Part shown: one piece after another, positions 53,190 through 63,910 of the stretch
Position numbering within the stretch: position 1 is the first letter of the stretch
How the letters are laid out: every line of letters starts with the position of its first letter
NCBI RefSeq assembly: GCF_000699445.3
Contig: NC_067195.1
Span: 61,231,591 to 61,295,590, forward strand
Length of the DNA stretch: 64,000 nt
DNA from: Schistosoma haematobium
Lineage: Eukaryota > Platyhelminthes > Trematoda > Strigeidida > Schistosomatidae
Direction: 5' to 3'
Position numbers and translations under genes: made by a program
Notes under the pieces: generated by a model
Database searches by the model: none
What the model was told of the DNA's origin: nothing
The model's input: the letters and a program-made list of their open reading frames with translations, nothing else

Positions 53190-54240
53190 ATTTGATCCAA
53201 ATAGTAGATTCATAGGAATTTCCAAGCTGAGGAAAACCCCGATGTCGATCATTGTGCAAAGGAAATAGGTGCTTTCATGATAAAATAAGTATTGTATCCG
53301 GATCACCACTGTTATAACTGGAAAGCTGGCTCCGTCGGGGATGTTATAAGTGAGTAGCTAGCTGTTACGTATCGAACCTGTTGAGTCCACAGTCTTACTG
53401 TTTTTACTTGACAATCGAGAACCACTGTTATTCCTCGATCTCACTGCTTATATTGGAAACCGGGAACCACCACGATTACCACGAAGCAGTGATAATATGA
53501 TAGACTAGTGCAGTGAACATTTATTGACTCCCCAAATACAGGCCCAATAATAAGTCCTAAAATTACAGCACCTTTAGACCATGATACAATCGTCTATATA
53601 CCAAATTTTACGTGCTTTATAATGACATATATAGGGAGAAAATACATAGGGTTCCAGCAAAAAACACTAGACAAAGCTTACCTGAATTCATACAGGGAAT
53701 AAAATTGTCGCACCGAAAGAGAGTTCACACCTGTCACTCTGGCTGAAATTCATAATGAATATTTATTGGCCTGAGATCTGACTCCAGGTAGGTCGTTTGC
53801 TGCTTGTTATCGAAATATACATGCCTCCAATCCTCGCACATAGTTATCGACTTCACTCACGTTAGTGAATAACGGAATTACATAAGTCAAATAAGAGAAC
53901 GAAGTATAAATGCGTATATTTTATACAGTCGTTGGTCTGAACAGACAGATAGGGAGATGGAGCAAAGGAAGCGAAGAAGAGAGAGAAAAGCGAAACTAAA
54001 TGACCAACAGTAAAGAAGGTTAGTGAGCCGGCTTAATTTAGCCAACAATGACTCGATATTTACAGTCGAACAAAAATAAGTTACAGACACATAACGAGTA
54101 AGGTATGTAATTGACACACATGCAATTATATGAAAAACGTAAGGATTAATAAGAGAATAACTGACAGGGTCAAGATGTGACTCAAGAAGAATGAATAAAC
54201 TGGTCAGTCTGGAAGCTAGAATAACCCATGTGGGCTTGAC
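53190..54240. repeat. Unidentified GC-richer region, possibly decayed retroelement
   Basis: About 1 kb with clearly higher GC than its flanks (GGAAACCGGGAACCACCACG, CTGGCTCCGTCGGGGATG) and several purine-rich runs. Neither strand has a long ORF, and the 76-codon minus ORF at its end is not recognisable. The change in texture suggests inserted mobile DNA. Confidence 0.3.
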
Positions 54241-54347
54241 TAAGAACTACGTACTAAAGTCAGATATGTATTCTGAGTGTATTGACTATTAGTTACAAGA
54301 TTTTAGTAAGCTAAATTGAGGCTGTCAATAAAATTTAGGACTCATGG

Positions 54348-54633
54348 ACGAGACTATAATTTATGGACGAACCGATCAGATTTAGGATAACAGATCTTGG
54401 ATTTTAGCGCGAACTCTGCTCACCCATTTGTCTAAATAGCGTTTTGACATTATAGCTGATGTCAGTTCGTGATGTAAACCATAAATCTAGTTCTTAAATC
54501 TAACTATAAACTGTAAATCATAATTGGAATTCCTCACACTAGTTTATAAGCCTCATTTAGCCACAGTAAGTAGGGCATTCTCAAGGTCACTTTAGATTCG
54601 CTCAAAGGTCGTCTGTAAATTATAGTCTCACCA
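54348..54633. mobile_element. MITE, copy 1, with terminal inverted repeats and 7-8 bp TSD
   Basis: The ends are inverted repeats (GAGACTATAATTTATGGACG on the left; GTCTGTAAATTATAGTCTC on the right). It is flanked by ACTCATGG (54340-54347) and ACTCATGT (54634-54641). About 286 bp with no ORF. It shares long blocks with 63223-63472, including AGATTTAGGATAACAGATCT, CATTTGTCTAAATAGCGTTT and TCTCAAGGTCACTTTAGA. An 8-bp duplication fits hAT-, Merlin- or P-type elements. I cannot choose between them. Confidence 0.8.
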
Positions 54634-54979
54634 ACTCATGTTTTGTCTTACTTCGAGCTCCTTACTTGAGTGTACCTCCATCTCAATGTTTATGTTCACA
54701 TCCATGCTCCAATGATTTAACTAATAAACTGATGAGTCTACATAGCTGATAGATTTTTCAACAAGTATGAAGTTATTTTTCAGGGTTTGTATTTTCCTGA
54801 ATAGGAAAACTGCGTGTCCTAGATTCCTCTGCCACTCGAAAGACAGTCTTACTATGAGACGATTAATAACAAAAGGGAAGTTAATATGTGTAATTTAGCA
54901 CCAAGCCATGCAAGTTTTCAGTTTTTAAAATATTATTAAAACCAATTATTTCTGAGCTAATAACGCTATTTGAATCTTG

Positions 54980-55245
54980 GTAGATGAAGTTGTGGTAGTC
55001 GGTATTCCATATAATACCTAAACTTCGTCTTGATAACCGTCACTAAATAGCGCCCCAACGGTATATTAATCAGAAGGTGAATACGAAGTGTTGATTACGT
55101 TTATTATGGGACCACACACAGATATCCAAAATTACAGGTGCGTTGAACAAGCATGAAAGAGTTGTGCCGAAAGGCAAGCGAGCGAGCGAGCGAGTGAGTC
55201 AGCGAATGTGAGTACGAGTACAATTAAGCGAGAAGGTAGACATAA
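54980..55245. repeat. Possible LTR-derived fragment with GCGA tetranucleotide run
   Basis: It shares the order (T)TGTGGTAG, CTTCG, GATAACCGT, AACGG, AATCAGAAGG and GTGAGTCAGCGAA with 60366-60600, and partly with 61163-61325. A GCGA tandem run (about 55170-55193) lies inside. The family is not identified. Confidence 0.35.
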
Positions 55246-55787
55246 TACTCAAGACAAAATAATTCTTCAACTATTCAATCATAAATGTATTACATAAGAT
55301 CTAAAGTTACGCCCTACGGTTATCAGTCGATAAATGATTGCAAATAATATACTTGTAAATTCTATTTCAAAAATGAACACTCTAGAAAATTGACCTATAC
55401 ACGAATAAACATTAAGGAAGAGAATAGATGCCATTATTGATACAGAAAAGTTTTATTACAATGTGATTATCTTCAGTGAATATTTGATTTTTTCATAGTA
55501 TGTAAAGCGATTTAAATACATAAGGTATCTCTAACTGTAATAGATTCTGATGAATGTACTTATAATAATTTATACAAAACTAAACAATTATAATCAGTGT
55601 TTTTTACAATTGTTTTTATAAACCTATTAATATAGATTCACTTGGTGTTGTTTTACTTGTATATTCTCATTGTAATTTAGGACTACAATTGATCAGTCTC
55701 ATGTTGGCATATATGCATCCTATGCGGATTGCCTCTATATAGTCTTAAGTCACAAGCTTTTTAAGCTAAGATGGATAGTGGCTAGCA

Positions 55788-55844
55788 GTGGAATACAGGA
55801 TACGCGTCTCGTCCTATTTAGGACTCGTCAGCTTGATGTATCTG
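55788..55844 (-). ncRNA. Sm-alpha hammerhead ribozyme, one core change
   Basis: On the minus strand CTGACGA and stem II GTCCTAAATAGGAC are intact, and stem I (CAGATACATCAAG with CCTGTATTCCAC) is close to the known schistosome form. The second core strand reads GAGA instead of GAAA (A14 to G). Confidence 0.7.
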
Positions 55845-56012
55845 AATCTCAGAGTTGATGTTCACTAAGGGACTCGAATCCAGTACCGTTCGCTTATCTC
55901 AATTGCACAAGCAAGTGGCTATCATGACTTAGTAGCTGAGTGCATAATGCAATGGCATTTGAAGCGAACGGTACTAAGTTCGAGTCCCAGAGTGAACTTC
56001 AACTCTGAAATT

Positions 56013-56069
56013 CAGGTGCATCCAATTGACGAGTCTCAATAAGGACGAAACGGGCGTCCTGGATTCCAC
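56013..56069 (+). ncRNA. Sm-alpha hammerhead ribozyme, one core change
   Basis: CAGGTGCATCCAA, TTGACGA, GTCTCAATAAGGAC, GAAA, CGGGCGTC and CTGGATTCCAC follow the schistosome hammerhead order. The only core change is C3 to U in the first strand. Confidence 0.7.
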
Positions 56070-59000
56070 TGCTAGCCACTATCCATCTTTGCTATTAATA
56101 CAGAATTCAAAGTTTTCCAATCAACAGATTTATTAACTTAGTTTTTCTTAAAAAAAACCCATTGAACCATCTGAATATGATGACATTATTTATGATTGTG
56201 ACATATTCGCATGTAGTTCGAGTAGCAAATAACGAAATGAAATGTGTGTTTTTTGTGAAACATACATGTAAACTAAAATTGTGCATATTTACGTTATTTG
56301 TTTGTTAGTTTATTTTAACCAATTCAAATTTCTATGGAAAACATAAAATTAAGTGATTCATTTTCAGATAGAATTTCTGATATGATTCCTTAAAATACGA
56401 AAAAAAAAGAACACATAAGAGGATAGTCAAAATCTGGTTAACAAATAAACTAATCTAATTTCCTTAACAATATACTAGACAATCTTAATCCTCATTTTGT
56501 GAAATATTTCTATCTTTAATAAGATGTTATATTGAATAAATAGCATGTGGTAGCAATGAATAAAATATACTTTGCACTGTAATTAACGAGTGTACATGAT
56601 AATGACAAAGAATCTAGTATGAAAGGTACAATTTTCTATCACAATAAATCAATGAAAAGTGTAGTACGCACGTATGTGAATCAACTAAATGTATGATATA
56701 TTTATATGTGCAAATATCAGATCAATAAATTTGTTCACATTACTTAACAAGATGAGGTTTTCTAAAACACAAAAAGTTGATGATCATGTAGTCTATGATC
56801 GAATTTTGATATTCTGAAAATCGTTATTCATTCAGCTATCGATTTATCATTCTTAGTGTCATTCCTTTTAAAAATAATATGGTTGACACTGGTAATTCAT
56901 GAATCAAACTAACTTATTGGTAGTACCAATGTATAAAACACGCAATCAATAAATTTTAATTTTGGAGAATCAAACTACTCGTCAATGATTTGTGTCCTGT
57001 AAGATTAATTTCTAACAACATCCAGGAGTTATTATTTATTAGGGCTAATTTATCATACTCTCAATGGGATACATATTGATATTAAGTCACTGGATCTAGT
57101 AAGCACATAAAATTGAGTGAATCGCATCTCTGAGGGGATTTAATGGTATAATACTGATAATTGTTCAGTGTTTAATTAAGAAAAATGAAGTTCTCCGGAA
57201 ATTCAGATACATTTTGTTTATGAATACCAAGATTATATGGAACCTATTTTTCAAGCCATTCTATGGTTTATCTGGATCCGTTTACTGTTAAATTCTGCGT
57301 CATGTGATAATAGGTTAAATAACTAGTGATTTACTTTCGTTTTTTAATTGATGCTTTTGTATGTACACTGGAAAAAAATACATCGTGACATTGATTAACT
57401 TCCATCAAGCAAAAATTGACAACTAATGTTAGTTTATACACAGATATATCTGTCACAGTATTGTTGTTGTTATTCAAACCTACGTTTTGATTAATCTAAA
57501 CTAAACACTCTATGTTCTTGATAATTACGTTTTATTATCAAGGAGAGTAACTAGAATAAGTGGTAGTAACAATATAACATTAATTGAAACCAGACTATAT
57601 AATATTTTCTTCATATTACTTGATTAATCTGAATAATTTAAGTTATTCAACTAGACTGACCGAGTCAGAAATGTTTGTAAAAAAAAGAATATCCTAACCT
57701 ATGACTTTCTGTATAAACTAGTACTAAATCGTAGATTGATTAAGCTTATCTACCAAGTTGACTCATCCCTCCCAGATTATATTAATGCCTTAAGAATCAT
57801 ATATAACAAAGTATCGATCCGTAGAGTAGACCCTAATTAATGTATTTTTGATTGATTCATAATTTCAGTTAAGAAGTTTTATATTAGTTGTTATTTATTT
57901 ATATTAGTGGATAGGATCTGTAGGCAATCGAATTGAGACTTGTGTAACTGAGTGATGTAATGGAGAACGGTTCTCCAGCCTTTACATTATCTGTCGTTTG
58001 ATAGGAGAATTATTATTCAAATAAGATAATCTAGACGAAGAAATTTACCTTTCCTTTTATCCACTTCTGATTAATTTCAATGGATTTCAATTATGAAGAA
58101 ACGTAAAAACACAGAATTCCACATATAGTCACTTATAGTACTCTGTAATTATACCTAAATCAAGATGTAGTTTTCAGTCGTCATATGGTATTTAATAATT
58201 TATCTAAAGGTTGACTCCATATTCATCATGGGTAAAATGGTTAAACAACCAATGAAAGGAACGTCATATATCAACAATATGAAGAACATAGCTATTAATA
58301 CATTGATCTATGTAAGCAGCTGTTTCCATGGGAAATTTCTGCTATCAGATACATTAATAATAACAAGATTTTTGTGTAATTTTTCTCTGACTGAAGAAAA
58401 GCTAGCGTTTTCTTATTTATGTCCAAACGGTTACACTAGGGTACTTTATTTAAATTTACTAAAAAGCGATTGATAGTTGAAATTAGTTTTGCATTTTGCT
58501 AAACAACCTGACGTTGTTGTCTCAAAATTTAGTGTTTTAGCAGTAATGAACAATATAACTATGTTGAGCTGAAAGTGTTAATCATTATTCTTCTATTGAA
58601 CTTTTTATAATATTATAAAACCATTTTATGGTAAACAGCTTCATCGAAGAGACCAACCTTCATAAGTTCCATTGAATTCATATCATCAATAAAATTTTAT
58701 CTTTTAGAATTTTTATCAGTTATAATTCATAAAGAAGAGTGTTAAAGTTAACCAAGTTCAAACTCGTATAGAAGGCTTAATAACTCGATCTTATCACATA
58801 GTAGATAGGGGAAATTCTTATTCTCTCTCCCTCCATTTCAAAATAGAAGCTGTTAGTAGTTTTCAACTTGTTAAGCAAGGGAATTCAATGTATTTTTGTT
58901 TAGGTGAAATCAAGTGAACTTTAAATAATCATGCATTGACATTAACTTTCAGAATTTGAGTTTAGTGGAATAACATTGAAGTTGTTATCTTTTTCTTGAG

Positions 59001-59224
59001 TAGTTCACCAATCTAGTAGAGTTTTTAACAAATAACTCAATAAAATTTATTTCACATTTGTTCAGCAACATTGCAATTAACCTTAAATAGGTTTTTACAT
59101 TTAAATTAAAATGAAGAGCAAAATAAGTTTCAAACAAACAGTTGAAAAACGGATAGAAACTATACAATGATTCAAATTGAAATGGTTTGGATTATCTCGT
59201 TATGAAGAATTTTCACTGAAATAT

Positions 59225-59475
59225 GATCAGTCTCGGTTGACATATGTGTATCGTGTGTGGATTGTCTCTAAATAGTCATTATGATACAAGTTCATATAGA
59301 ATAGATGGAATGTGATTGGCGATGGAATGGAAGACTTGGGTTTCTTCCTACATGGGATTCGTCAGTTGGATGTACCTGAATCCCAAATCTGATGTTCATT
59401 CTAAGGCAACAATCCAATACCATACGCTTTAAAATCCATCGCGTTATTCGCTTAGCCACGGAGTGCTAGTTTAAA
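59225..59475 (-). mobile_element. Single Sm-alpha hammerhead SINE-like copy, minus orientation
   Basis: It aligns from the tail (TGATCAGTCTCGGTTGACAT, as at 55.69 kb) through the hammerhead and a degraded B box to the tRNA-like head end (TTCGCTTAGCCACGGAG). There is no inverted partner beside it. Confidence 0.75.
59322..59378 (-). ncRNA. Sm-alpha hammerhead remnant, core intact but stem II damaged
   Basis: The minus strand keeps CTGACGA and GAAA, and CAGGTACATCCAA matches the known upstream strand. Stem II (ATCCC/GGAA) has lost its closing pair, and stem III is disrupted. Confidence 0.55.
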
Positions 59476-59948
59476 AATCAACCAATTCATGACTTTAGCC
59501 AACTTATTCCCTAGTATTATATGTTTTATTATTTTCATAGAATAATCAAGAAATTTAAGAATTTTTAATTTGCCTCTATAGCTTTCAAGTATTTGTCGTC
59601 AGAAATAGTTTATTGTGGATATAAATAACAAATAATATATTCAAGTCTGTTGGTTGGAAAACTATTGCCAGTAAAGGAAATCGCTGGGAAATGAACCAGA
59701 CAGCAATGAAATATGATCATAAATACCGACGTATTTAGAATAAATAATCTATTGATGATTAAAACTAAAATTAGTCTAAGTGATACTTTATTATGGGATG
59801 AAGTGGTCTATAATATGAAGGGTTTTTTCCTTCTAATTAAACAGTTATATACGAATCATGAGAAATAACAAGTTCTATGATGTTCATTTTGCATTATTAA
59901 TGAATAAGCTATAATATATAACGTTAATAAATTTCTTTCGTTCCATAG

Positions 59949-60199
59949 TTTTTCGTGGCATAGTCAAATCTCGAACAGTTCATGGAGATTTAATGCGTCT
60001 TGAAGTCGACATTCAAAACACATGGCGTATTACTGGAGCAGCTGAACACTTATTACCTAAAACAGCATCGCCAAATCTACCAGCCTATCGAGTTTGGTTA
60101 CGCATCAAAAATAACTCGGCAGATAAACGTCATTCACGATGTCTATGTCCAAACCTTCAAGTTGGTCAATCATATTTGTTCATAACACGTTCGCATCAG
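59949..60199 (+). CDS. Netrin, main exon of the C-terminal NTR domain
   Basis: A 251-nt exon with acceptor TTTCGTTCCATAG and donor GTATTA, entering in phase 1 and leaving in phase 0. It encodes V-FRGIVKSRTVHGDLMRLEVD, IQNTWRI, then AYRVWLRIKNNSADKRHSRC, LCPNLQVGQSYLFITRSHQ. The netrin NTR pattern is clear: a central beta strand (FTVNI-like EVDI), LW(I)R with CxCP about 15 residues on, then YLxxxx. NNS is a possible glycosylation site. Relative to netrin-1, about 50-70 C-terminal residues after this exon are missing (the Trp-containing and basic tail). The next exon is not visible in the window. The ATG-started ORF within this exon is only part of it. Confidence 0.93.
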
Positions 60200-60365
60200 G
60201 TATTATGAAATAATTTCAATGCTGATTTGTGTTCATAGTAAATTATTTTGTATATGATAGAACTATTAAATAAGTTTATATTGAAATAACTACACTTAAA
60301 ATACAGTTAAGAACAACACATACTTAAAATGAGATAAGCGTATATCAATCACGTAGTGTTGATTA

Positions 60366-60600
60366 ATCAGTACTTCTGTAGTGGCTGTGCTTCGTTGACC
60401 AATCACCCTCGTAACCGTTATCATATAATCCTCAACGGTGTTTGGAATCAGAAGGCAAAGAGAAGCAGTGACTACAGTTTTATTAGCAGATAACTCAGAC
60501 CACAAAGCAGAGAGGCAACTACTAAGTGAGTCAGCGAACCGAGAGTGTAGTGTCAAATGTACACGTATATGTAGGGAAATGAATGGATCATAGAATCCAA
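60366..60600. repeat. Possible LTR-derived fragment
   Basis: It starts near TGTAGTGGCTGTGCTTCG and shares CGTAACCGTTATCATATAA, AATCAGAAGG and GTGAGTCAGCGAA with the copies at 54980 and 61163. A TG start would fit an LTR edge. The 119-codon minus ORF (60655-60296) crosses this repeat and is not a recognisable protein. Confidence 0.35.
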
Positions 60601-61162
60601 TTAAGCAGTTATTAATCAAGCTATCAGAATGAATATATGCGTAAGCGGTAAACAATGTTCAAGCATACATATTTCATACAAGCACGACATTAATAAAGGT
60701 ACAATAAGTTTTTATAGTACGGATGACTTTGTCCGCTAATTAAGTTAACAAAAGGGGCTTAACTGAGTTAAATGAGAACAAACTCAATTGCACGTGAGTT
60801 GCTATACTTCGATTAACTAAAAAGTAAACTATTTTTTGACTATTTGCTCACTAAGTTGGGTTTAATTTCATCCGCCAGACATCACTTGAACTACTAACGT
60901 TCATTCTTTAACTAATTAAAGTCTATTCTTTTTCCTCATTACCTCTCTCTAATAATAAGTTTTAAAATTTTCTTGATACCACCTTCAATACAACCTTTCT
61001 ATTATACAATTTTGCTGTAATTGTTTACAAGTCACTAAGACCAATTATGATTCAGAGGCATCAGTAGAATCATCTCAGTTTAATCATTATCAATGTTTGC
61101 AGAATGAGCTGTTTTAAAAAGTTAATATTAAAGACAATTTATAGAGGTATTATATTATGTGA

Positions 61163-61325
61163 TATTGTAGTGGCTTGGCTTCGAGATTATTCCGTATGTT
61201 TCGTTTATCAAACACCTTGATAACCGTTGTCATATAAATCCCAATAGTGTACGAGTTCAGAAGACAATCGTCACCAGAACAAACTTCAGATAGAAGTGAG
61301 CTATCCGAATTTCTCAACATAAAAT
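61163..61325. repeat. Possible LTR-derived fragment, shorter copy
   Basis: It starts TTGTAGTGGCTTGGCTTCG, with GATAACCGTTGTCATATAAA about 60 nt on, matching the 60366 copy in the same orientation. It decays after about 61325. Confidence 0.35.
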
Positions 61326-62103
61326 TAACAGCTTCTTTTGTTAACAATAAATTCAATTGGTTGTTATCATACAATATTTGTCTTGTTATTGTCTGGATTT
61401 TATTTTAATTGGGTTTCCTCTTGACTAGGCTCTTGACCTTACGGTTGTTTAGAATTTTTCTAATCGGTCGACAAACATGACCTATTTTGGTTTGAAAATG
61501 AAATTTATTGTTGACAAAACATACTGTTAGTTATGTGAAGAATAACTCAGTTCTATTTGATGTTTGTGCTGATGATATTGTCTGAAAATACAATAAAAGT
61601 TGCACTATTAGATCACCCAGCATAAATAACAAAACTCCATCAAAAAAACAATTTTACATGTTCTTTATAGTCAATTTTCATCTATTTAAACAAATAGATA
61701 GTGTATCATATGCTTTAATTATTAACTTAAATAGCTATTGTGGAACTGATAGGTTGATTGATTTCAGTTAATTTTGTCAACTGTACAACATGTAACGTTA
61801 ACTGGAGAAAAGCCTATTTATAATTTATATACATAAGTATATTGCTTCAAGTACTCAATCTCCTGTCATCTATGGGATAAATCATATACAACTATTATGG
61901 TTAAAGTGACTTAATGAATATTTCCTGCTTTGATATAAGCATTTAATGTGTGTAATCATCTCATGTATCTTGCCATTATTATAAACTGAACATTCGAATC
62001 TAAATTCATCCTTAAAACTTGTTCTCATTTCTTAAAAAGTATATCATGTTTAGAAATCGAAAAAAATTACACCAAAGTTGTATTTTTTTTTCTCTTCATT
62101 TAG

Positions 62104-62133
62104 ACTATGGTATTTGTTTCTTTTAATATCTAA
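62104..62133 (+). other. Candidate alternative terminal netrin exon (weak)
   Basis: A strong acceptor (a T-rich tract of about 17 nt, then CTTCATTTAG) precedes a phase-0 frame of nine codons (TMVFVSFNI) and a TAA. AATAAA lies at 62134-62139. The phase matches the NTR exon donor. It would give a netrin lacking its usual C-terminal tail. This may be chance in AT-rich DNA. Confidence 0.2.
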
Positions 62134-62256
62134 AATAAATTCAAATGAAAATGTTGCATCAATAAATTTCAATCCAATTTCATCAAAATTTTACACTTTA
62201 AAAATTGAATATTTCACATAACTAGTGTTTATATTATTCCCGAGTTTGAAATTAAA

Positions 62257-62430
62257 CCATAGAGGTTAAACGTTCGCGCGCGTGACCGATAGGTAATGGG
62301 TTCGAATCTCGTAAGGCGGTATCGTGAATGTGCACTGCTGAAAAGTCCCAAAATAGGACGAAACGGCCGTCCAGTGCTTCCAGGTTTTCAATGATGGTCT
62401 AGCTTCAATTGACTCATGATCTCAACTATT
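62257..62430 (+). mobile_element. Hammerhead SINE-like repeat, plus orientation
   Basis: The tRNA-like head begins at AGAGGTTAAACG, the B box is GGTTCGAATCTC, and the hammerhead follows at 62332. The tail ends GACTCATGATCTCAACTATT. No inverted partner is attached. It is sense to netrin. Confidence 0.85.
62332..62377 (+). ncRNA. Hammerhead ribozyme, best stems, G8 changed
   Basis: Stem I GCACTG/CAGTGC is perfect, stem II GTCCC/GGGAC-type pairs are complete (GTCC with GGAC), and GAAA, ACGGCCGT and the cleavage C are intact. The first core strand reads CTGAAAA where CTGANGA is needed, so the catalytic G8 is A. It is predicted inactive through this one base. Confidence 0.75.
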
Positions 62431-63222
62431 TAAATTAAAATATTTGTTAATTTTCGAACAAACCAAAAATCTAGTAGATACTCTATTAAATTTGTATAAT
62501 TGATGAACAATAGGCAACTAATTACCATATTACAAAGATTATTGAATAGTTGTTTTGTATATTTAGAAATCAATCAAAATTTTTTTAGTGTTTATGAGGA
62601 AAAAATAGCCTAACTGGGTTCACGTACCTAGTGATCAATCATGAAAATAATCACTTTTCTGTGATAAAGAACAGTCTGTTAGTCAGTAAATGTTGGACGA
62701 AACTAGGTGATCTAATGTAACTTATGAGTAATCTCTTTATTGTATAAGGTCTTACTGTACTATGAAGCCGTCTAAACTATGAACTTATGATTCTTTGACG
62801 ATTAAGCAAGAGGTCATTTCGACTATTCATGGCTCTTTAAGAAGTTATGCTTGAACACACCATAAGTTGTTATTTCAATAACGACAGAAGTGTTTAAATT
62901 TTCAGCTGACTGATATAATAATCATGTGCATCAGGTAGCTTAATTAAATATATAGTTATATAGTCATTATTCAATTGGATCCACACGACATCTGTCTTTA
63001 TTAGATAATTTAAAAGCAAAATATATACCATGAACTTTTCTTCCTGACAAAAAGTTTTAGAAAACTAACGATAAAACACATTCACCTAACGAATAACAAT
63101 ATCAAGGCAAAAACAAACAAATTAGTTTCAAAAATTCCAAACAAACAATATAATATGGATGGATTATCAAATACACTTGATGGGTTATTAAAGGTAAGAG
63201 ATGCAACACTCAAGTTTCGTGG

Positions 63223-63472
63223 GGCGATATTATAATTTATGAACGAACCGATCAGATTTAGGATAACAGATCTTGGATTTTGGCGCGAACTTCATTCACC
63301 CATTTGTCTAAATAGCGTTTTGACATTATAGGTGATGTCAGTTCGTGTTGAAAATCATAATTCGAATTCCTCACACTAGTTTATAACCTTCATTTAGCCC
63401 CAGTAAGTAGATGGGCATTCTCAAGGTCACTTTAGAGTCGCTCAATGGTCGTCTATAAATTATAGTTTCACC
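63223..63472. mobile_element. MITE, copy 2, with 8-bp TSD
   Basis: It is flanked by TTTCGTGG (63215-63222) and TTTCGTAG (63473-63480), one mismatch. The ends are inverted (TATTATAATTTATGAACGA on the left, GTCTATAAATTATAGTTTC on the right). About 250 bp. It aligns end to end with 54348-54633 apart from an internal deletion of about 35 nt. Confidence 0.85.
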
Positions 63473-63787
63473 TTTCGTAGTGGTAGAAAGGTGAAGCACT
63501 TATTTTAAGACAACTGATCCTCTTTATGAGGTCAAAACTCTAATCATTCAGTATTACAGTTGAAGATATTACCAACGAATAAATTTCTGATAAGTTAAGA
63601 ACACTATCAAACGACAGACAGATCTTTATCAGTACTAAGGAATAAACAGATAATATAAATTACTAATCAGTGATCAGTCAATGTACTCAAATCTGTACTT
63701 GATAAGTAAAAAGCAACAAATAAAATATATTTTCAATAGTTGAGATCATGAGTCAATTGAAGCTAGATCCCCTTGGAAAACCTGGAA

Positions 63788-63833
63788 TCACTGGACGGCC
63801 GTTTCGTCCTATTGTGGGGCTCCTCAGTAGTGC
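63788..63833 (-). ncRNA. Hammerhead ribozyme, core residues intact
   Basis: The minus strand reads GCACTA, CTGAGGA, GCCCC/GGAC, GAAA, ACGGCCGTC and CAGTGA. Both core strands are consensus. Stem I keeps four central pairs, and stem II has one mismatch. Confidence 0.65.
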
Positions 63834-63855
63834 GCATCTACGACCCCGCCTCGCG

Positions 63856-63910
63856 GGATTCGAACCCATGACCTATCAGTCTCGCACGCGAGCGCTTAAC
63901 CACTTGGCCA
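63856..63910 (-). promoter_or_regulatory. Internal Pol III promoter of SINE-like repeat (B and A boxes)
   Basis: On the minus strand the A box is TGGCCAAGTGG (63910-63900) and the B box GGTTCGAATCC (63866-63856). Both fit the tRNA gene consensus without a mismatch, about 33 nt apart. It would drive transcription antisense to netrin through the hammerhead at 63788. Confidence 0.6.

Larger units (their letters stand above)
55690..56101. mobile_element. Inverted head-to-head pair of Sm-alpha hammerhead SINE-like repeats
   Basis: The left copy (minus, about 55690-55910) runs tail, hammerhead, B box (plus-strand GGGACTCGAATCC). The right copy (plus, about 55920-56101) runs tRNA-like head (TAGTAGCTGAGTGCATAATG), B box (AGTTCGAGTCCC), hammerhead and tail (CCACTGCTAGCCACTATCCA). 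The arms mirror each other over about 150 nt around a short centre. Sm-alpha is a known schistosome Pol III SINE-like family that carries a hammerhead ribozyme. Confidence 0.85.
52072..59948 (+). other. Netrin intron of about 7.9 kb (inside NTR domain)
   Basis: The intron runs from GTAAGT to TTCGTTCCATAG. It contains an unidentified GC-richer patch at 53.2-54.2 kb, one MITE, one possible LTR fragment and three Sm-alpha copies (two in an inverted pair), listed separately. The rest is featureless AT-rich sequence. Confidence 0.8.

Noticed and set aside
60296..60655. 119-codon minus-strand ORF, the longest in the window
   Set aside because: It overlaps a repeat that has other copies at 55.0 and 61.2 kb without the ORF, and the translation has no recognisable domain.
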